In this document: in pieces, positions 15,069-23,946 of the stretch
How the letters are laid out: every line of letters starts with the position of its first letter
Position numbering within the stretch: position 1 is the stretch's first letter
DNA from: Flavobacteriaceae bacterium UBA3339
GTDB lineage: Bacteria > Bacteroidota > Bacteroidia > Flavobacteriales > Flavobacteriaceae
Length of the DNA: 64,000 nt
Assembly: GCA_002360925.1 (NCBI GenBank)
Contig: DERN01000006.1
Span: 1-64,000 of the forward strand
Direction of reading: 5' to 3'
Made by a program: the position numbers and the translations under genes
Notes under the pieces: generated by a model
What the model saw: only the letters and a program-made list of their open reading frames with translations
Database searches by the model: none
What the model was told of the DNA's origin: nothing

Positions 15069-16417
15069 ATGCTTGATAAAATAAAGAAAACGATTGAATT
15101 GATTCAATCTATCGACATTGAAGCTTTACAGAAGCTCAATGAAAAAGTCGATTTAAAACAACTAATGAATTCTGTAAGTTCACTTAGCGAAGATCAATTA
15201 AAAGGAATTGTTCATTTGCTGAAAAGCGCCAATAAAAAACATGAAGTTCCGTCAATTGATGCCGATTTTTATGATATTAGCGACCGATTGTCTGATGAAG
15301 AACGTACTATTCAATTAAAAGTTCGGGCTTTTATGGAACGAGAAATTGCGCCTATTGTAAATGAATATTGGCTTCATGATGAATTTCCGAAAGAAATTAT
15401 TCCGAAAATTGCAGAACTCAACATTTGCGGAATCAACTTTAAAGGTTATGGCTGTGCAGGAAAATCATTTTTATTAGAAGGAATTATTGCCTGCGAATTG
15501 GCTCGGGTTGATGCTTCGATTGCAACTTTTTTCGGCGTACAAAGCGGTTTGTGCATGGGAAGCATTTATCATTGCGGATCTGAGGAACAGAAACAAGAAT
15601 GGTTACCGCAATTACAACAATTTAAAAAAATTGGTGCTTTTGGACTAACCGAACCCGAAGTTGGCTCAGGAGCTGCCGGAGGATTAACGACAACCTGCGA
15701 AAAAACTGCAGATGGTTGGAAACTTAACGGACAAAAAAATGGATTGGAAATGCCACTTTTGCCGATATTGTTATTATTTGGGCTCGAGATGTTGCAGATA
15801 ATCAGGTAAAAGGTTTTATCGTTAAAACCGACAATTCTGGGTTTTCTGTCGAGAAAATTAAAGACAAAATGGCTTTACGAATTGTTCAGAACGGTTTAAT
15901 CACGCTTTCGGACTGTATTATTCAAGAAAAAGACCGATTACAAAATGCCAACAGTTTTAAAGATACCGCAAAAGTATTACAAGCCACACGTGCCGGCGTT
16001 GCTTGGATGGCAGTTGGTTGCGCGCGTGGAGCTTATGAAAATGCTTTGGCTTATACTACAAAACGCGAACAATTCGGAAAACCTATTGCTTCGTTTCAAT
16101 TAATTCAAAATCATTTGGTCGAAATGCTTTCAAATTTAACAGCAATGCAAACAATGGTTTTTCGCTTGTCCGAATTACAAGATGCCGGCAAATTAAAAGA
16201 TGAACACGCTTCATTAGCAAAAGTATTTTGTACAATGCGCACGCGAGATATTGTTTCGAGAGCTCGAGAAGTAATGGGTGGAAACGGCATTTTGTTAGAA
16301 CACAATGTTGCTAGATTCCTAGCAGATGCCGAAGCCATTTATTCGTACGAAGGAACAAAAGAAATCAATTCACTGATTGTTGGCAGAAGCATAACCGGTT
16401 TTTCGGCTTTTGTATAA
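15069..16417 (+). pseudogene. acyl-CoA dehydrogenase broken by a frameshift in an A7 run
   Basis: Two consecutive frames together make one acyl-CoA dehydrogenase of about 449 residues. The first frame covers the N-terminal domains up to GWKLNGQK; there the run of seven A (15733-15739) shifts the frame, and one extra A would give GQKKWIGNATFADIVIIWAR and continue without a stop into the second part. Family marks: FGLTEPEVGSGA (FAD/substrate loop), the catalytic Glu in YEGTKEIN near the C-terminus, and ARGVAWMAVG-like helices (TRAGVAWMAVGCARG). There is an extra N-terminal piece of about 75 residues not typical of the family. It resembles glutaryl-CoA dehydrogenases most. Start: ATG at 15069 preferred over the TTG at 15054. 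Frameshift, programmed slippage or homopolymer error are all possible. Confidence 0.88.
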
Positions 16418-16477
16418 CTAAATATAGATTAAGCTTTTTTATAGAACTTTAATGTAACTTCACAAAAAATAAAAATC

Positions 16478-16795
16478 ATGAAAGAAGAATTTATTTCATT
16501 GCAGGTTGTAAAAAACGACCATTCAAATCGATTTGAATTAACCGTAGATGGTTATACAGCATTTATCGACTTTAAAGAAAAAGGACAAGCTATTTGGTTA
16601 ATTCATACCGAAAGTCCTGAGGAATTAGCTGGCCGCGGCGTTGCAACTGCTTTAATCGAAAAAACATTAGCTTATTTAGAAGAGAATAACTTTTCGCTTA
16701 TTCCTTTGTGTCCATTGGTATTTGCATATATTAAACGTCATCCTGAATGGAAACGCATCGTAGATCCAAGTTTTACCAGATTCGACGAAAAATAA
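16478..16795 (+). CDS. small GNAT-like N-acetyltransferase (YjdJ type)
   Basis: 105 residues. The acetyl-CoA-binding loop appears as PEELAGRGVATALIEKTLAY (R/Q-x-x-G-x-G/A at about 53-57), then LIPLCPLVFAYIKRHPEWK. This is the short GNAT class (PF14542) that lacks part of the usual fold. The same pattern is found in the protein at 34606-34887 (FKGQGVGKKMVEAA, IMPLCPFAKATF). The acceptor is unknown. Cytoplasmic. Confidence 0.88.
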   Translation: MKEEFISLQVVKNDHSNRFELTVDGYTAFIDFKEKGQAIWLIHTESPEELAGRGVATALIEKTLAYLEENNFSLIPLCPLVFAYIKRHPEWKRIVDPSFTRFDEK

Positions 16796-16816
16796 TGAGT
16801 CAAAAAAGAAAAACTT

Positions 16817-17347
16817 ATGAAATATGTGTTTATGTTGATTTCACTGATAATTTGTAGTGGAACTTTTGCTCAGAAAAAGAAAACAACTAAAACTATTCCG
16901 CCTCCGCCTGTACGAAAAGAGTTTTCGCCTCCTAAAATACAGTCGCTAATAAAAGAAGATGACGAAGACACAAAATGTTTTGTATATATTGTAAAGGAAG
17001 AAAAAGAAGGTAGAATCTTTGTAACCGAAAACCTTTTGGAATACGGTTGGAATAATGATTTAGCACGAATGGTTATTACAACTTATGATTACGATCCTGT
17101 TGCGGTAAAAAAGGCAGAAAAAGAAGGTTATCTTTTAGGTCAAACCCAAAGATTGCAGTTTATTGAAGGCACTTTTAACATTAAAGATCATACTTATACT
17201 TTTATACCAACAAAACTAGATAAGTTTAAAACCGAAACATTTAAAATATCTTTCGAGGGTAAAAGTAAAAAGGTAAAACACTTAACAAACAACAAAAATG
17301 AAGTATTTGAAAAAGGCGCTTGCTTAGAACCGATCCTTGGTGCGTAA
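16817..17347 (+). CDS. exported protein of unknown function
   Basis: 176 residues with a signal peptide (MKYVFMLISLIICSGTFAQ) and then a basic, proline-rich linker (TIPPPPVRKEFSPPK). The mature part (60-176) has alternating strands and one Cys pair (Cys54 and Cys170 roughly). No family recognised. It follows the small GNAT gene by 21 nt in the same direction and ends before a convergent terminator, so the two probably form a transcription unit. Confidence 0.65.
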   Translation: MKYVFMLISLIICSGTFAQKKKTTKTIPPPPVRKEFSPPKIQSLIKEDDEDTKCFVYIVKEEKEGRIFVTENLLEYGWNNDLARMVITTYDYDPVAVKKAEKEGYLLGQTQRLQFIEGTFNIKDHTYTFIPTKLDKFKTETFKISFEGKSKKVKHLTNNKNEVFEKGACLEPILGA

Positions 17348-17410
17348 TTAATTGGTTTTTTGATTGTATTGTGATTTGCTTGATCTTGAAATGTTCCTTA
17401 ATAAAATTAA

Positions 17411-17438
17411 AAAAGCTCTTGATTTCTCAAGAGCTTTT
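17411..17438. terminator. bidirectional terminator
   Basis: AAAAGCTCTTG (17411-17421), 6-nt loop, CAAGAGCTTTT (17428-17438). It separates the convergent genes ending at 17347 and 17442. Confidence 0.85.
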
Positions 17439-17441
17439 ATT

Positions 17442-17651
17442 TTAAGAAGTTAGTTTTTTCGTTAGTTTTTTCGTTAGTTTTTTAATTCCGAAGTAACATC
17501 CCGAAATTACCATAAAAACAATGCTAAGCATTGCAACATATTCAGTAATCCGCATCAATACATTCGGTTCTTTAGCGTCTCCATCTAATAAAAAGAGCAT
17601 CGTTGTTATTAAGGAAGCAATAACTAGAATATTTAAAATTACTTTTTTCAT
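17442..17651 (-). CDS. small two-span membrane protein with KKLT repeats
   Basis: 69 residues with two hydrophobic segments (about 5-23 and 35-54) and a C-terminus of three KKLT units, encoded by three near-identical 12-bp repeats (17447-17483). No family recognised. The copy number of the 12-bp repeat could vary, changing the length of the basic tail without changing frame. The ATG at 17651 follows a short A-rich stretch. It is a plausible small inner-membrane protein, but coding potential rests on the two helices alone. Confidence 0.55.
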   Translation of the reverse strand: MKKVILNILVIASLITTMLFLLDGDAKEPNVLMRITEYVAMLSIVFMVISGCYFGIKKLTKKLTKKLTS

Positions 17652-17706
17652 ACATTAAGGTTTCTGTCTGTATAAAAACGATAATTTTCAACTTTTATTG
17701 CTGGCT

Positions 17707-18747
17707 TTACAATGTTTTCATATCAATTACAAAACGATATTTTACATCGGATTGCTGCATGCGAACATAAGCTTCGTTTATTGTGTTCATTGAAATGACT
17801 TCAACTTCTGAAACTACACCATGTTCTCCACAAAAATCTAACATTTCCTGAGTTTCTTTAATTCCTCCAATCAAAGATCCTGCAATATTTCTACGTTTAT
17901 TAATCAAAACTCCGCCATGAACTCCCGGAAGCGGCTCAATTGCGCCAACCATACACATGGTTTTATCTAACTTCAATAATAATAAATACGGATTTACATC
18001 GTGCGCAACCGGAATGGTGTTCAATAAGAAATCAAAACTGTATTGCTGTTTTTTCATTTCTTCCGGATTTTTGGAAATTAAAACTTCATCTGCTCCTAAT
18101 TTCATTGCATCTGCTCCTTTACTTTCCGAAGTTGTAATCATAACAACATATGCGCCCATTGCTTTTGCAAACTTTACGCCCATATGCCCCAATCCGCCTA
18201 AACCAATAATTCCGACTTTATCTCCTTTTTTTACATTCCAATGACGCAAAGGCGACCAAGTAGTAATTCCGGCACACAACAAAGGTGCTACATTTTCTAA
18301 AGGTAAATTAGTAGGAACACGTAAGACAAAATCTTCTTCAACCACAATATTTTCCGAATAACCGCCGTACGTTATTCCTCCATATTTAGAGTTTTTAGAA
18401 TTGTACGTTCCTGTAAAACCATTCTCGCAATATTGTTCCAAACCTTCATCGCACGAATGACAATGCTGGCACGATTCTACCATACATCCTACTCCAACCA
18501 CATCTCCGACTTTAAATTTAGAAACTTCGTTTCCAACAGCTTCAACTCGTCCAATAATTTCATGCCCCGGAACAGCAGGATAATTCGTTGGTCCCCAATC
18601 AGATTTTGCCGTATGCAAATCGCTGTGACAAACACCACAATATTCAATTTTTATAAAAACATCTTTGGGATTTAATGTTCTTCTTTCTATCGTGTGCGCA
18701 GCTAACGGATCTACCGCATTAAAAGCCGCATATACTTTTGTTGACAT
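17707..18747 (-). CDS. zinc-type NAD(P)-dependent alcohol dehydrogenase
   Basis: 346 residues of the medium-chain dehydrogenase family, AdhC/YahK branch. Catalytic zinc ligands Cys and His appear in CGVCHSDLH (about 37-45) and PGHEIIGRVE (about 61); the structural zinc site is CQHCHSCDEGLEQYC (about 93-107). The cofactor-binding GIGLGGLGHMGVK is at about 174-187. Such enzymes reduce medium-chain or aromatic aldehydes, mostly with NADPH. Stand-alone gene with a leader of about 80 nt. Confidence 0.93.
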   Translation of the reverse strand: MSTKVYAAFNAVDPLAAHTIERRTLNPKDVFIKIEYCGVCHSDLHTAKSDWGPTNYPAVPGHEIIGRVEAVGNEVSKFKVGDVVGVGCMVESCQHCHSCDEGLEQYCENGFTGTYNSKNSKYGGITYGGYSENIVVEEDFVLRVPTNLPLENVAPLLCAGITTWSPLRHWNVKKGDKVGIIGLGGLGHMGVKFAKAMGAYVVMITTSESKGADAMKLGADEVLISKNPEEMKKQQYSFDFLLNTIPVAHDVNPYLLLLKLDKTMCMVGAIEPLPGVHGGVLINKRRNIAGSLIGGIKETQEMLDFCGEHGVVSEVEVISMNTINEAYVRMQQSDVKYRFVIDMKTL

Positions 18748-18830
18748 TTGTTCTTTTTTAAATGATTTTATAAAGTTATAGAAAAGTACGTTTTTGAGAG
18801 AAAAGGATATGTGAAATTTATTTTAATACT

Positions 18831-19481
18831 TTATTCATATTCATCAACACAAGGATAAACAAGATAAACGATTCCGTCTTTTCTTCCTTTTCCGTTTTTT
18901 ATACCATTTTCATCTAAATACTTGCTTTCTTTTCGACCTGTAACATGCCACATAATATAGCCATAATCGCATTTTCCTATAATTCCTAAGTTGAACTGCT
19001 CGGTAACCAACTCTTTTATTTCTTGGTAATATTTTTCATTTGCATGAATAAAAATAATGGTTGGGTTAAACTCCGGATCATCAGGTAAAAGTCCGGTATA
19101 AAACTTTTTAATTCTGCCCAAACTTGGAAAACCGTATTCTTTAGAAACTCTAATTAAACTTTCGGTAAATTTATCAGAAGCCGGATCAATGAATTCATTC
19201 CAAATTCTTTTTCCCATATTGGTTTTAAAATTGTGAGCAAAAATGTATTTTCTGACATCATCATGCTCCAAATTTTCCAAACTATCAGTAACAGATTTAT
19301 CGAACGTTTTATATAAAATATACTCTCTTAACGCTTGATCGTATTGATAATTAAAACGCAATTCGTCTACAATTGAATCGACATTTTTCTTAAATAAATC
19401 ATCAAATTGATGTTTTGATATTTTTTGAGCAGTTGTACTTAAAAAGCACATGAATATAAATAGTAAAAACTTAAATTTCAT
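18831..19481 (-). CDS. exported protein of unknown function
   Basis: 216 residues with a signal peptide (MKFKFLLFIFMCFLSTTAQK). Two parts can be seen: a charged helical region (25-125) and a mixed region (130-216) with FIHANEKYYQEIKELVTEQF and CDYGYIMWHVTGRK. Two Cys (about 175 and 211) could form a disulphide. I do not recognise the family. Its neighbours on either side are unrelated, so context gives no hint. Confidence 0.6.
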   Translation of the reverse strand: MKFKFLLFIFMCFLSTTAQKISKHQFDDLFKKNVDSIVDELRFNYQYDQALREYILYKTFDKSVTDSLENLEHDDVRKYIFAHNFKTNMGKRIWNEFIDPASDKFTESLIRVSKEYGFPSLGRIKKFYTGLLPDDPEFNPTIIFIHANEKYYQEIKELVTEQFNLGIIGKCDYGYIMWHVTGRKESKYLDENGIKNGKGRKDGIVYLVYPCVDEYE

Positions 19482-19532
19482 AGGTTTATTTTTTTAATTA
19501 GTTTACAAGATAAGCCCATATTAACTAACAAC

Positions 19533-19558
19533 AAAAAAACGAACCCGAAAGTTCGCTT
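19533..19558 (-). terminator. terminator of the gene remnant
   Basis: CGAAC (19540-19544), 6-nt loop, GTTCG (19551-19555), with a T run of seven on the minus strand. It follows the remnant ending at 19567, so the decayed gene has kept its terminator. Confidence 0.6.
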
Positions 19559-19566
19559 TAATGGTT

Positions 19567-19875
19567 TTAATTGGTTTGTTTCGAAGAAATCCAAACTTCG
19601 ATAGAATCGCCGGGATAACGGCTTAACCATTTATCCATCTTATTTTCTTTATAATATTTATGTGTGTGAAACCAATATTGAAAAGGCTGCGGATGTTTTT
19701 TGGTGCGTGCATTTTTTAAAATAACACTTCCGCTAAAATTTGCAAAATCGCTTGGCTTGTATTTATTTAATTGCGCGTTATCTACATTTACATCATCAAT
19801 CCAAATAGCATATTTATTTTTGTTTTTAAAACTTTCGAATTCCTTTTTACTTGGTTGTTTTTTCTCACAAAGCTT
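19567..19875 (-). pseudogene. gene remnant: C-terminal domain of an M56/BlaR1-type or related protein
   Basis: On the minus strand a frame of 102 codons without ATG or GTG start, preceded by an in-frame TAA (19876-19878), reads AIWIDDVNVDNAQLNKYKPS, then DFANFSGSVILKNARTKKHP and FQYWFHTHKYYKENK. This resembles the C-terminal domain (xVWIDGxxVDNxxLxxYxxxDF, KNARxxxHPQPYQ, THxYYxE) found at the end of flavobacterial M56 peptidase/BlaR1-like proteins. The N-terminal membrane and peptidase parts are gone. A truncated relic is the simplest reading; an ORF starting at ATT is less likely. The family match is from memory of the motif. Confidence 0.65.
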
Positions 19876-19920
19876 TTAAATACATTTTTTCAAAACACTT
19901 CACAATCAAATTAACAGCAT

Positions 19921-19950
19921 AAAAAAACCATCGTAAAAACGATGGTTTTT
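19921..19950 (-). terminator. terminator of the DUF1269 gene
   Basis: AAAAACCATCGT, loop of 4, ACGATGGTTTTT, 20 nt beyond the stop of the gene at 19971-20768. Confidence 0.85.
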
Positions 19951-19970
19951 GAGTTTAATACAACTTGATA

Positions 19971-20768
19971 TTACTTTATTTTGTCTTTAAAGTCTTCCCA
20001 TTTTTCTTTTGCTTCTTCTTTAAATTCTTCTACGTCTTCTAAAAAGTCTTCTTTTTCATCTTGAATCTCTTCTTTTACTTTACTTTTTAGTTTTGAATAT
20101 TTGGCTTTTAGCTTTTCAGTCCATTTCTTGTACTGTTTTTTCTGTTCTTCGGTTTTTATTTTAATCTTCTTACCAAGTTTTTTGCGTTTCGAGTTCAACT
20201 TTTCAATCTCATCTTCTAATCGTTCTTTTTCATCTTCAGATTTAGCAATTTCTAATTGTTGTTTTTTAGATACAATTTCTTCTTTTAATCTGTAATACTC
20301 TTTCTCAATAAGATCTTCGATATCATCAATATCAAAACGTTCTAATTTAGCATCGTATTTTTCAGAAACAACATTTAGTGGAGTTTCCCAAATTTCATTG
20401 GTCAACATCAAAATATAAGTTCCATTGTTATCTAATCGTTCTATTGCTTTGTCTAAATTTGCTTTAACCGAAGAAGATCGGATTAAATCTCCTGTCATTC
20501 CTGCAAGCATTCCTAAAGAAGCGCCCCAAAGCACACCAAAAGGTCCTGCAAAAATTCCTAGTAACGAACCTGTAATCGCTCCGCCTAAAGTAAAAGGAAT
20601 CGCTTCATCTTTTGCGTTATTAATAGTTGCATTTCCTTTTTCATCTTTCGTAATAACAATTAATCCATTTAAATCGATGTCGTTGTTTTTTGCCAAGTCT
20701 CCGATTTCTCTATAAGCTTTAAAAGCATTTACTTCATCTTTAAAAGTGATTTTTACAAACTTTTCCAT
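19971..20768 (-). CDS. DUF1269 protein with long charged coiled coil
   Basis: 265 residues. The first 130 match the DUF1269 layout: KITFKDEVNAFKAYREIGDL, then a glycine-rich hydrophobic segment (about 60-90, GGAITGSLLGIFAGPFGVLWGASLGMLAG) and the conserved ALERLxxGxxxILMLxxE-like piece (AIERLDNNGTYILMLTNE). From 150 on it is an uninterrupted Glu/Lys helix of about 110 residues, probably a coiled coil. The glycine-rich part may insert into or across a membrane. DUF1269 proteins are stress-linked in other phyla; function is unknown here. Single gene with its own terminator. Confidence 0.8.
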   Translation of the reverse strand: MEKFVKITFKDEVNAFKAYREIGDLAKNNDIDLNGLIVITKDEKGNATINNAKDEAIPFTLGGAITGSLLGIFAGPFGVLWGASLGMLAGMTGDLIRSSSVKANLDKAIERLDNNGTYILMLTNEIWETPLNVVSEKYDAKLERFDIDDIEDLIEKEYYRLKEEIVSKKQQLEIAKSEDEKERLEDEIEKLNSKRKKLGKKIKIKTEEQKKQYKKWTEKLKAKYSKLKSKVKEEIQDEKEDFLEDVEEFKEEAKEKWEDFKDKIK

Positions 20769-20858
20769 TTCAATAAATTTGATTTATTAATACAAGATAA
20801 TACGATTATTTTTTTATTGAACTGACAAATATCAGTTTAAACTATTTTAACTAATAAT

Positions 20859-20886
20859 TAAAAAACCACCGCTTTCGCGATGGTTT
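20859..20886 (-). terminator. terminator of the prolyl oligopeptidase gene
   Basis: AAACCA (20863-20868) pairs with TGGTTT (20881-20886), with an inner GC pairing around TTTC, followed on the minus strand by a T run. It lies past the stop at 20911. Confidence 0.65.
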
Positions 20887-20910
20887 AAACAATCAAATAA
20901 CTATTAAACA

Positions 20911-23037
20911 CTATAACTTAGAAACTCCCATATTCCATAAAGTAAATGCTTGAATATCGGCATTTTCATTAATGGTTTGCTGAACCGATTTTCCTGCTCC
21001 GTGCCCAGCATTTACATCGATTCGAATTAACATTGGATTATTTCCTTTGTTTTTCGCTTGTAATTCGGCTGCAAATTTAAAGCTGTGCGCTGGTACAACA
21101 CGATCGTCATGATCGCCGGTTGTAATCATGGTTGCCGGATACGAAACGCCTTCTTTTACATTGTGAATTGGCGAATATCCTTTTAAATAATCGAACATTT
21201 CTTTAGAATCTTCAGCAGTTCCGTAATCATACGCCCAACCTGCACCGGCTGTAAATGTATGATAACGCAACATATCTAAAACGCCAACCGCCGGCAAAGC
21301 TACTTTCATTAAATCAGGACGCTGCGTCATGGTTGCACCAACTAACAAACCTCCGTTTGAACCACCGCGAATTGCTAATTTTTCGTTCGAAGTATATTTA
21401 GTATCAATTAAATATTGAGCTGCCGCAATAAAATCGTCAAAAACGTTTTGCTTTTGCAATTGTGTTCCTGCAATATGCCATTTTTTTCCATATTCTCCTC
21501 CACCTCTTAAATTCGGAACTGCATAAACTCCGCCATTTTCTAACCAAACCGCATTTGCAATACTAAAGCTTGGCGTTAACGATATATTAAAGCCGCCATA
21601 AGCATATAGCATTGTTGGATTATTTCCGTCTAATTTGATTCCTTTTTTATAGGTAATCATCATCGGAACTTTTGTTCCGTCTTTTGATGTATAAAAAACC
21701 TGTTTTGATTCGTAATCCGAAGGATTAAATTTCACTTTTGGTTGTTGATACACATCAGATTTTCCGGAAGCAATATCCATTTTATAAATCGTTCCCAGCG
21801 TAATATAATTCGTGAAAGAATAATAAACTTCTTTTGCATCTTTTTTATCGCCAAAGCCCGAAGCTGTTCCTAAGCCTGGTAATTGAATTTCGCGAACTAA
21901 TTTACCTGAATAATCGAATTGCTTCACAACCGAAACAGCATCTTTCATATAATGAGCAAAGAAATATCCACCTGCTTTTGATAATTGTAGTACGTTTTCG
22001 GTTTCAGGAATTACATCTTTCCAAGACGAACGATTCGCCAAAGAAGTTGCTTCGGCTGCCATAATTTTCTTGTTTGGTGCATTGTAATTTGTTTCGATAA
22101 AGATTTTTCCGTCTTTAGAGTCAACAACCGAATAATCATTCTCGAATCCTGAAACAATTGTTTGAATTGGACTATTCGAATTACTTAAATCTTGAATATA
22201 CAATTCGTTTCCAGAAGTTGCATTTGCGGTTGTTATGACTAAATATTTTTGATCGTCGGTTACAGATCCCGACACGTAACGACGCTTAGTTTTATCGCCA
22301 AAAACCGCTTTATCTTCTTTTTGAGAAGTTCCTAATTTGTGGTAATATAATTTATGCTGATCGGTTTTTGCCGAAAGTTCAGATCCGTCCGGTTTATCGT
22401 AGCTTGAATAGTAGAATCCTTCATTTTTGTACCAAGCAATTCCCGAGAATTTTACATCGATCAAGGTTTCGCCAATAACCGATTTATCTTTAGCATTTAA
22501 AACAATGATTTTACGCCAATCGCTTCCTCCTTCAGAGATTGCGTAAGCAACTAAACTTCCGTCTTCGGTAAACGAAACATCCGAAAGAGACGTTGTTCCG
22601 TCTTTAGAAAACGTATTGGGATCTAAGAAAACTTCTTCTTTTCCAGATTTATCTTTACGATACAAAACCGATTGATTTTGCAATCCGTCATTTTTATAAT
22701 AATAAGTGAACTCTCCTTCGGTTGAAGGCGCACCAATTTTTTCGTAATTCCATTTTTCTTCCAATTGTTTTCTCAACTTTTCACGGAAAGGAATTTTATC
22801 TAAGTAACCAAAAGTCACTTCGTTTTCTGCTTTTACCCAAGCCGCTGTTTCGTCTGAACGATCGTCTTCTAACCAACGATACGGATCAGCAACTTGTTCA
22901 CCAAAATAAGTATCTATAACAGAATCTTTTCGAGTTTCGGGATACGTTAAAGCTTCTTGCATATTGACCGAGTTTTCTTTTTTATTGCACGACACGATAA
23001 TTGCCGCAATAAAAATAGAACTAACTAATTTTTTCAT
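20911..23037 (-). CDS. prolyl oligopeptidase family serine peptidase (S9A), lipoprotein
   Basis: 708 residues from the ATG at 23037; an upstream in-frame start (23088) would place 17 extra residues before the signal peptide. The N-terminus MKKLVSSIFIAAIIVSCNKK is a lipoprotein signal. Residues about 35-400 form the seven-bladed propeller; the hydrolase domain starts near 420. Catalytic Ser is in GGSNGGLLVG (about 555), Asp in TTGDHDDRVVP (about 640) and His in NAGHGAG (about 675). Cleaves after proline in short peptides, in the periplasm here. Confidence 0.95.
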   Translation of the reverse strand: MKKLVSSIFIAAIIVSCNKKENSVNMQEALTYPETRKDSVIDTYFGEQVADPYRWLEDDRSDETAAWVKAENEVTFGYLDKIPFREKLRKQLEEKWNYEKIGAPSTEGEFTYYYKNDGLQNQSVLYRKDKSGKEEVFLDPNTFSKDGTTSLSDVSFTEDGSLVAYAISEGGSDWRKIIVLNAKDKSVIGETLIDVKFSGIAWYKNEGFYYSSYDKPDGSELSAKTDQHKLYYHKLGTSQKEDKAVFGDKTKRRYVSGSVTDDQKYLVITTANATSGNELYIQDLSNSNSPIQTIVSGFENDYSVVDSKDGKIFIETNYNAPNKKIMAAEATSLANRSSWKDVIPETENVLQLSKAGGYFFAHYMKDAVSVVKQFDYSGKLVREIQLPGLGTASGFGDKKDAKEVYYSFTNYITLGTIYKMDIASGKSDVYQQPKVKFNPSDYESKQVFYTSKDGTKVPMMITYKKGIKLDGNNPTMLYAYGGFNISLTPSFSIANAVWLENGGVYAVPNLRGGGEYGKKWHIAGTQLQKQNVFDDFIAAAQYLIDTKYTSNEKLAIRGGSNGGLLVGATMTQRPDLMKVALPAVGVLDMLRYHTFTAGAGWAYDYGTAEDSKEMFDYLKGYSPIHNVKEGVSYPATMITTGDHDDRVVPAHSFKFAAELQAKNKGNNPMLIRIDVNAGHGAGKSVQQTINENADIQAFTLWNMGVSKL

Positions 23038-23064
23038 GTTTAAATTTTTGATAATGTGCAAAAT

Positions 23065-23093
23065 AAAAAAACTTGCCGATTTGGGCAAGTTTT
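23065..23093 (-). terminator. terminator of the YD-like lipoprotein gene
   Basis: ACTTGCC, loop GATTTG, GGCAAGT with flanking A and T runs, 7 nt past the stop at 23100. Confidence 0.8.
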
Positions 23094-23099
23094 AAATTT

Positions 23100-23858
23100 T
23101 TATTTATTGTATTGGACTGTTAAAGTATGAGAGCTCGATGAACTTTGTCCTTGAGCACTTATTGGATAACCTTCACTATTGTATTCATAATTTATGTTAA
23201 ATTCATCATTATATTGAGGGTACTGAGGAACTTCAACCTTCATATAAATAGCATTGTTAATATATGATTCAGCATAACTATCAATAATTCCTGCAAAAAC
23301 CCACTGAGGTAAATTCATATTTCTTATGACTCCATTCTTATCATCGTATTTGTAAGTAGCTTGCGAAAAACCATCCACTACTTTTATAATATTTCCTTTT
23401 GCATCATATGAGTATTTAGCATCTTCATCAGATAATAAAAACCCTTTATCATTAATCAATAATTCAAAAGACCTTGTATCTGCGTCCTCCTTAATATTTA
23501 CAGTAATTTTACTAGATGTTTTTGCAAAAGTATATTCTGTAACAGTATTCGATTCTTTTTCTATAATCTTAGAAAGCTCACTTCCGTTATATTCGAATGT
23601 GTACTCTGTTTTATAATTGAATGAATCTCCATCTTCATCTAATTCATTCTCTTCATCTACCATTTTCACAAGACGATTTTCTGCATCATAAGTAAATTTA
23701 GTTATTGTTTCATCATACCCACCCTCATCATAGATTGTTTTTGAAACCATCTTAGTTGGTAAAATTTTTAATTCATTTTGGGGAATATTATCATCATCTT
23801 TACAAGAAGTAAACATTAATCCGCCTAATACAAAAGCTGATAAAACTAATTTTTTCAT
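23100..23858 (-). CDS. YD-like repeat lipoprotein
   Basis: 252 residues beginning MKKLVLSAFVLGGLMFTSCK, a lipoprotein signal with Cys19. The mature part has tandem pieces like TKFTYDAENRLVKMVDEENE, EYTFEYNGSELSKIIEKE and KYSYDAKGNIIKVVDG, that is the Tyr-Asp-rich turn motif of RHS/YD proteins in a small protein. The next gene upstream (23947-24669) has the same design, so both are probably paralogues. Surface-exposed. Function unknown. Confidence 0.75.
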   Translation of the reverse strand: MKKLVLSAFVLGGLMFTSCKDDDNIPQNELKILPTKMVSKTIYDEGGYDETITKFTYDAENRLVKMVDEENELDEDGDSFNYKTEYTFEYNGSELSKIIEKESNTVTEYTFAKTSSKITVNIKEDADTRSFELLINDKGFLLSDEDAKYSYDAKGNIIKVVDGFSQATYKYDDKNGVIRNMNLPQWVFAGIIDSYAESYINNAIYMKVEVPQYPQYNDEFNINYEYNSEGYPISAQGQSSSSSHTLTVQYNK

Positions 23859-23910
23859 AAATATTTAAAATTTTAATTATTGACAAATATAGAATTATTT
23901 CTGAATAAAC

Positions 23911-23940
23911 AAAAAAGTTCTGAAATTTCAGAACTTTTTT
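23911..23940 (-). terminator. terminator of the second YD-like gene
   Basis: A perfect 30-bp palindrome (AAAAAAGTTCTGAAA and its complement), 7 nt past the stop at 23947. It separates the two YD-like genes, so they are not one transcript in the simple sense. Confidence 0.8.
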
Positions 23941-23946
23941 GTTTAT

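Noticed and set aside
17447..17483. 12-bp tandem repeat as an array of binding sites
   Set aside because: It encodes in-frame KKLT units at a gene end and has only three copies, which fits coding slippage better.
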